A stretch of DNA of 64,000 nt from Rhabdornis inornatus (lineage: Eukaryota > Chordata > Aves > Passeriformes > Rhabdornithidae): NCBI GenBank assembly GCA_013397075.1, contig VWZS01004360.1:212305-276304 (forward strand), read 5' to 3'. This document shows, piece after piece, positions 61,701 through 64,000 of the stretch. The position numbers and the translations under genes were made by a program. How positions within the stretch are numbered: position 1 is the first letter of the stretch; each line of letters opens with the position of its first letter. The notes below the pieces were generated by a model. The model did no database searches and was not told the DNA's origin. It saw only the letters and a list, made by a program, of their open reading frames with translations.

Positions 61701-62707
61701 GTGATGCTCAAAACCCAACTGTTGCTGCTCTGGAGAACTATCAAACAGCAAAAATGCTGTGACAAAAGAACAACAACCCACAGATAGGCAGCAGGCACCA
61801 TGCAGGCTGTGAACTCACTGCACTGTAGCTGCTCCTAAGCAATAAACCACCAGGCTTTGTGTGCAGGCAGGGCTCTCTCAGTGCTCACTCACCTTAAGCT
61901 AAGGTGTGTTTCCAGCATAGTTCAAGTGACCCAGGAAAAAGTCTGATCACAGTTTCCACTTCTTTCACAGATGCCCATAGTGCCTTTGTTTACCTGACCC
62001 TAGAATTCATGCCAAAGTCATGCTCCTAAAATGCTTCCAGAAACTGGGATGGCATTAACACTGCCTTTATGCCAATAAACCTTGGATTTCTCTGAGTGAC
62101 ACTATTGTCACTTAGCTCAGAAACACAAGGAAGTAGACTTGTCTTGTCCCTTGACATAGTGGCTGAACTGCAAGAAGTGACAGGGCTCGGTAACCCCAGG
62201 GAGTGATGCTTAAATGAAGGCATTTCTCATCTCACATCTGAGCTGGGATGAAAGCAGGGACACGGTCACTTGCTGTGGCTTGGCCAGCTGGTGTTAACTC
62301 AGCTGTGATGCTCTGGGGTCAGCCAAGCCCCACAACTGCTTATGAAGAGTCTTACTGTTTTTTCCTGAAGATCATCTTGGAATATTTGCTGTGCATACAG
62401 AGTCCTGTTATCTGTTCTGGGATGTGAACCTTCTCTCTTCCAGGTGATTTATCGTGCCTTAAGCCCAGCTAACAAGATCGAAGACCCCTACAGTCCTGAG
62501 GCTCAGGATCTCCTGAAGCTCACCAACCTCCGCCTGCTTTTGTTGAAAAGGCAGGAATGTCCATGCCATGGCTCAGCATTGGTAGAGAAACCCCAAAGAT
62601 TTGCCCACTATGCTATTTATGACCTGATCATCCGGGGAAGCTGCTTTTGCAATGGGCATGCAGAGGAATGTGAGCTTGCCAACAGGACAGGAGTCATGGA
62701 GAACATG
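43654..62707 (+). CDS. NTN4L: Netrin-4-like secreted laminin-N-terminal protein, first three coding exons (3' end beyond window)
   Basis: Exons 43654-43720, 49849-50390 and 62444-62707 join in phase (G|AT = Asp23; phase 0 after) to 291 residues. Residues 1-22 are a signal peptide; ~32-269 are a laminin N-terminal (LN) domain with the hallmark KSPRPAAMVLERS at 143-155, WWQS and CGQNST; the first laminin-EGF repeat begins at Cys270 (CFCNGHAEEC). The exon 3 border falls after the same Met as in human NTN4. Known: netrin-4 is a basement-membrane protein that binds the laminin gamma-1 LN domain and opens the laminin network. By eye identity to human NTN4 is about 60%, with a five-residue insertion before a Cys in the LN domain, lower than I would expect for the bird NTN4 orthologue. 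With the UROC1 location, this suggests a paralogue. NTN4L is a descriptive label. The third EGF repeats and C-terminal domain are not in view. Confidence 0.88.
43721..49848. other. NTN4L intron 1 (6.1 kb)
   Basis: AT-rich intron holding a (CTTT)4 tract at 47445-47460. No other gene or recognisable mobile element. Confidence 0.6.
47445..47460 (+). repeat. (CTTT)4 microsatellite
   Basis: Four perfect CTTT units in NTN4L intron 1. Confidence 0.85.
49849..50390 (+). CDS. NTN4L: NTN4L coding exon 2 (LN domain)
   Basis: Residues 23-203. Acceptor ccttcag|AT, donor GAG|gtaagc. Includes RACNPPVGNLATGR, CGQNSTELFCFY, SWWQSAQGVHREEIQLDFET and KSPRPAAMVLERSQDYGQTW. N-glycosylation sequons are at Asn59 (NST) and Asn171 (NCT). 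The exon is far more GC-rich than the introns around it. Confidence 0.96.
51758..51850 (+). repeat. Possible ancient MIR/L2-type remnant
   Basis: GCCATTTCACAGATGAGAAA followed by AGCAGCACAGGAAGGTGAAG matches in order the MIR phrase CCATTTTACAGATGAGGAAA then CTGAGGCACAGAGAGGTTAAG. The rest fades. Judged by eye. Confidence 0.35.
54736..54760 (+). repeat. (CA)12 microsatellite
   Basis: Uninterrupted CA dinucleotides, followed by a CCACACCC tail. Likely length-variable between individuals. Confidence 0.95.
54990..55031 (+). repeat. 21-bp tandem duplication
   Basis: Two adjacent 21-base copies beginning GGGTTATTCCAACTTCCA differ at one base (AGCT versus ATCT at the end). Confidence 0.9.
59800..60265 (-). 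mobile_element. LTR-like element of an endogenous retrovirus-type retroposon (solo or fragment)
   Basis: Read on the minus strand, a region with ACTTAGGCTAAGTAG and AAATCATGGCTCAGGCC precedes a TATA-like CTTAAAAAGGCC, then AATAAAGTGACTCTCC (signal at 59929-59934), the layout of an LTR U3-R border. A diverged copy of the U3 part occurs near 24.0 kb, so it is dispersed. I recognise no gag, pol or env beside it. Exact ends, TG/CA termini and target-site duplication were not established. Confidence 0.45.
60598..61035 (+). repeat. Diverged ~60-bp minisatellite, about six units, in an open frame
   Basis: An AGGGGAATG-type core recurs at about 60796, 60857, 60917 and 60977 (steps of 61, 60 and 60), with looser copies at about 60676 and 60742 and possibly 60605. 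Because the step is close to 60, a frame of 150 codons (60583-61035) stays open and shows a 20-residue repeat with QGNV/QGTV at the same place. I recognise no protein family, and nothing shows that it is translated. Confidence 0.7.
62444..62707 (+). CDS. NTN4L: NTN4L coding exon 3 (end of LN domain, start of EGF repeat 1)
   Basis: Residues 204-291: VIYRALSPANKIEDPYSPEA, then KLTNLRLLLLKRQECPC, HYAIYDLIIRGSCFCNGHAE. Acceptor ttccag|GTG, donor ATG|gtgagt, both in phase 0. The pattern NLR-x(5)-KRQxCPC and RGSCFCNGHA is typical of netrin-4. Confidence 0.96.
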
Positions 62708-64000
62708 GTGAGTCCCAGACATTTATCAGTTTACTAGACTTGCTACTTGCTTCTTCTGCCTCAGCCTAAATGTATATTTTATGTGTGATCCTGTCCCAGC
62801 CTCCCTAAGCCTATCCAAAAAAAGGGCAGCACAGTCAATCCATATTAGTGAAGCCTACACCACTCTGGGAAAATATCTCCTATACTCCTTTCCACAGTTT
62901 CATGTATGATAACTGCTAAAAGCTCTGGAATCCTAAAACTGAAATAAATTGCTAAAAATCCTAGACCTCAAGATACCTATAAATTGGAAGGAGTCTTTGT
63001 AATTGGAATAGAGATCCAGCTCCAAATATAATGAGTGAAATCTCCTATTTATATGCCTGCACAGAACTGAACTAATATCTTTGATGCAACGTCTGCCCTG
63101 AGCAGAATTTCAGCATCAGATCTCAAATTTTCTGAGTTTGTGAGACATGAGTGGTTCTGCCATCACTTTTAGGTTTTCAATCTTCCGTGTTCTTGTTACT
63201 TTCACAACATAGACAGCAATGTTCAGGATGTGAAAATATTTTCCACTCTCCCACTCTTTTATCCATGCATCTTAAAGTAAGCTAGAACTTTAAAAAAAAA
63301 AAAAAGACAAACCTTGTAGTAAAATTATTCTGTAGTACTTGGAGTGTCCCTTCCCTGTTCAGTCTTTTATCTGCATTTGGCTCTAGATGTGCACAAGAGA
63401 AGTTGAGTTTGAATGCACAATCAGACATTGAAGTTCAGAGGAAATGACTGATGACAGTTTTTGATTTAGCTGCAAGGATTGTGTAGAGAGCTGTAATAAC
63501 AGTCATAGGGAGATTTAATCTAATCAAACATCCAGGTACATCTAGACACATACATCATAGATGGAATTAAAGCCACTTTAAACTAGTCAATATCTCCCCT
63601 GGATCCAGAAGTCTCTGTCTCTGTATTGGGTTTTGAAAACCCAAATAACCCTTAAAATTCTAGTCCCCGGTGCACTGTGACATAAAAGACTCAAGACAAA
63701 CATCCTAAGCTAATTTCTGTCCCTTTACATACATGGTACACTTGACATTTTGGTTTATGTTATTTTGGAATGTGTATTCATTGTCTTCTTCTCAACTTTC
63801 CTAGGTTCAGAGGTAGATATTGTAAGATAATTAGGACTGTATGACTTTCAAATAATTTCTGAATCTGTTCCATCTGTGGTATAAATCCAAGATTCAGCTA
63901 CACTGTGTGATACTATCAGATTCAAATAATATAGACTCGCTTAAATCATAACTGTGTGGAGAAAAGCTGTTTAAAGAGTGGATCATCCTTACTTCAAACT
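62708..64000. other. NTN4L intron 3 (start; runs off right edge)
   Basis: AT-rich intron with a poly-A run near 63292-63304. No further exon is seen, so the remaining EGF repeats and C-terminal domain lie beyond the window. Confidence 0.7.

Larger units (their letters stand above)
50391..62443. other. NTN4L intron 2 (12 kb)
   Basis: Long AT-rich intron carrying a CA microsatellite, a 21-bp duplication, an LTR-like element, a ~60-bp minisatellite and a possible old SINE trace, all listed separately. The part around 58430-58900 is strongly AT-rich with an ATTT run near 58620. I recognise no further exon. Confidence 0.6.

Noticed and set aside
43654..62707. Calling this gene NTN4 itself or a laminin beta chain
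   Set aside because: Identity to human NTN4 looks too low for an orthologue and the locus is wrong; laminin chains are much longer and differ in the LN-to-EGF junction. The full gene is not in view, so this is a judgement.
1..64000. tRNA, rRNA, CRISPR, prophage or operon-like systems
   Set aside because: I saw no cloverleaf, rRNA segment, spaced direct-repeat array or dense short-spaced coding. All supported genes are spliced vertebrate genes.

Overview
This is vertebrate nuclear DNA, almost certainly from a bird. Coding exons are short, carry canonical GT/AG splice sites and sit in long AT-rich introns. One clear CR1 LINE tail, the dominant avian interspersed repeat, lies near the left end. 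Two CpG-rich promoters are present and overall repeat density is low. There are no prokaryotic, CRISPR or operon-like features.

Three protein-coding genes are supported. (1) At the left edge, minus strand, is the first ~32 codons and CpG-island promoter of a gene best explained as ZXDC, the zinc-finger neighbour of UROC1 in human 3q21. (2) Positions 3616-40424, minus strand, hold a complete urocanate hydratase gene (UROC1). All 20 coding exons were located and joined in phase, giving exactly 676 residues, which matches my recollection of the human enzyme's length. (3) From 43654 rightward, plus strand, are the first three coding exons of a netrin-4-family gene (called NTN4L here): signal peptide, laminin N-terminal domain and the start of the first laminin-EGF repeat. 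The gene runs off the right edge.

UROC1 and NTN4L are head to head, with about 3.2 kb between their start codons. That interval holds the presumed UROC1 liver promoter (an inverted pair of C/EBP-like motifs, a CCAAT box, an HNF4-like site) and a GC-rich NTN4L promoter with a good TATA box. Non-coding repeats are a CR1 tail, an LTR-like element and a diverged relative of it, a ~60-bp minisatellite in NTN4L intron 2, a few weak ancient-SINE-like remnants, and microsatellites.

No exotic new system was found. The most interesting points are evolutionary. The netrin gene looks like a netrin-4 paralogue absent from the human UROC1 neighbourhood. In human, NTN4 sits beside HAL and AMDHD1, which catalyse the steps before and after urocanase. 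The human 12q22-q23 and 3q21 regions share several paralogous pairs, so this window may preserve part of an ancestral histidine-catabolism plus netrin linkage split by whole-genome duplication.
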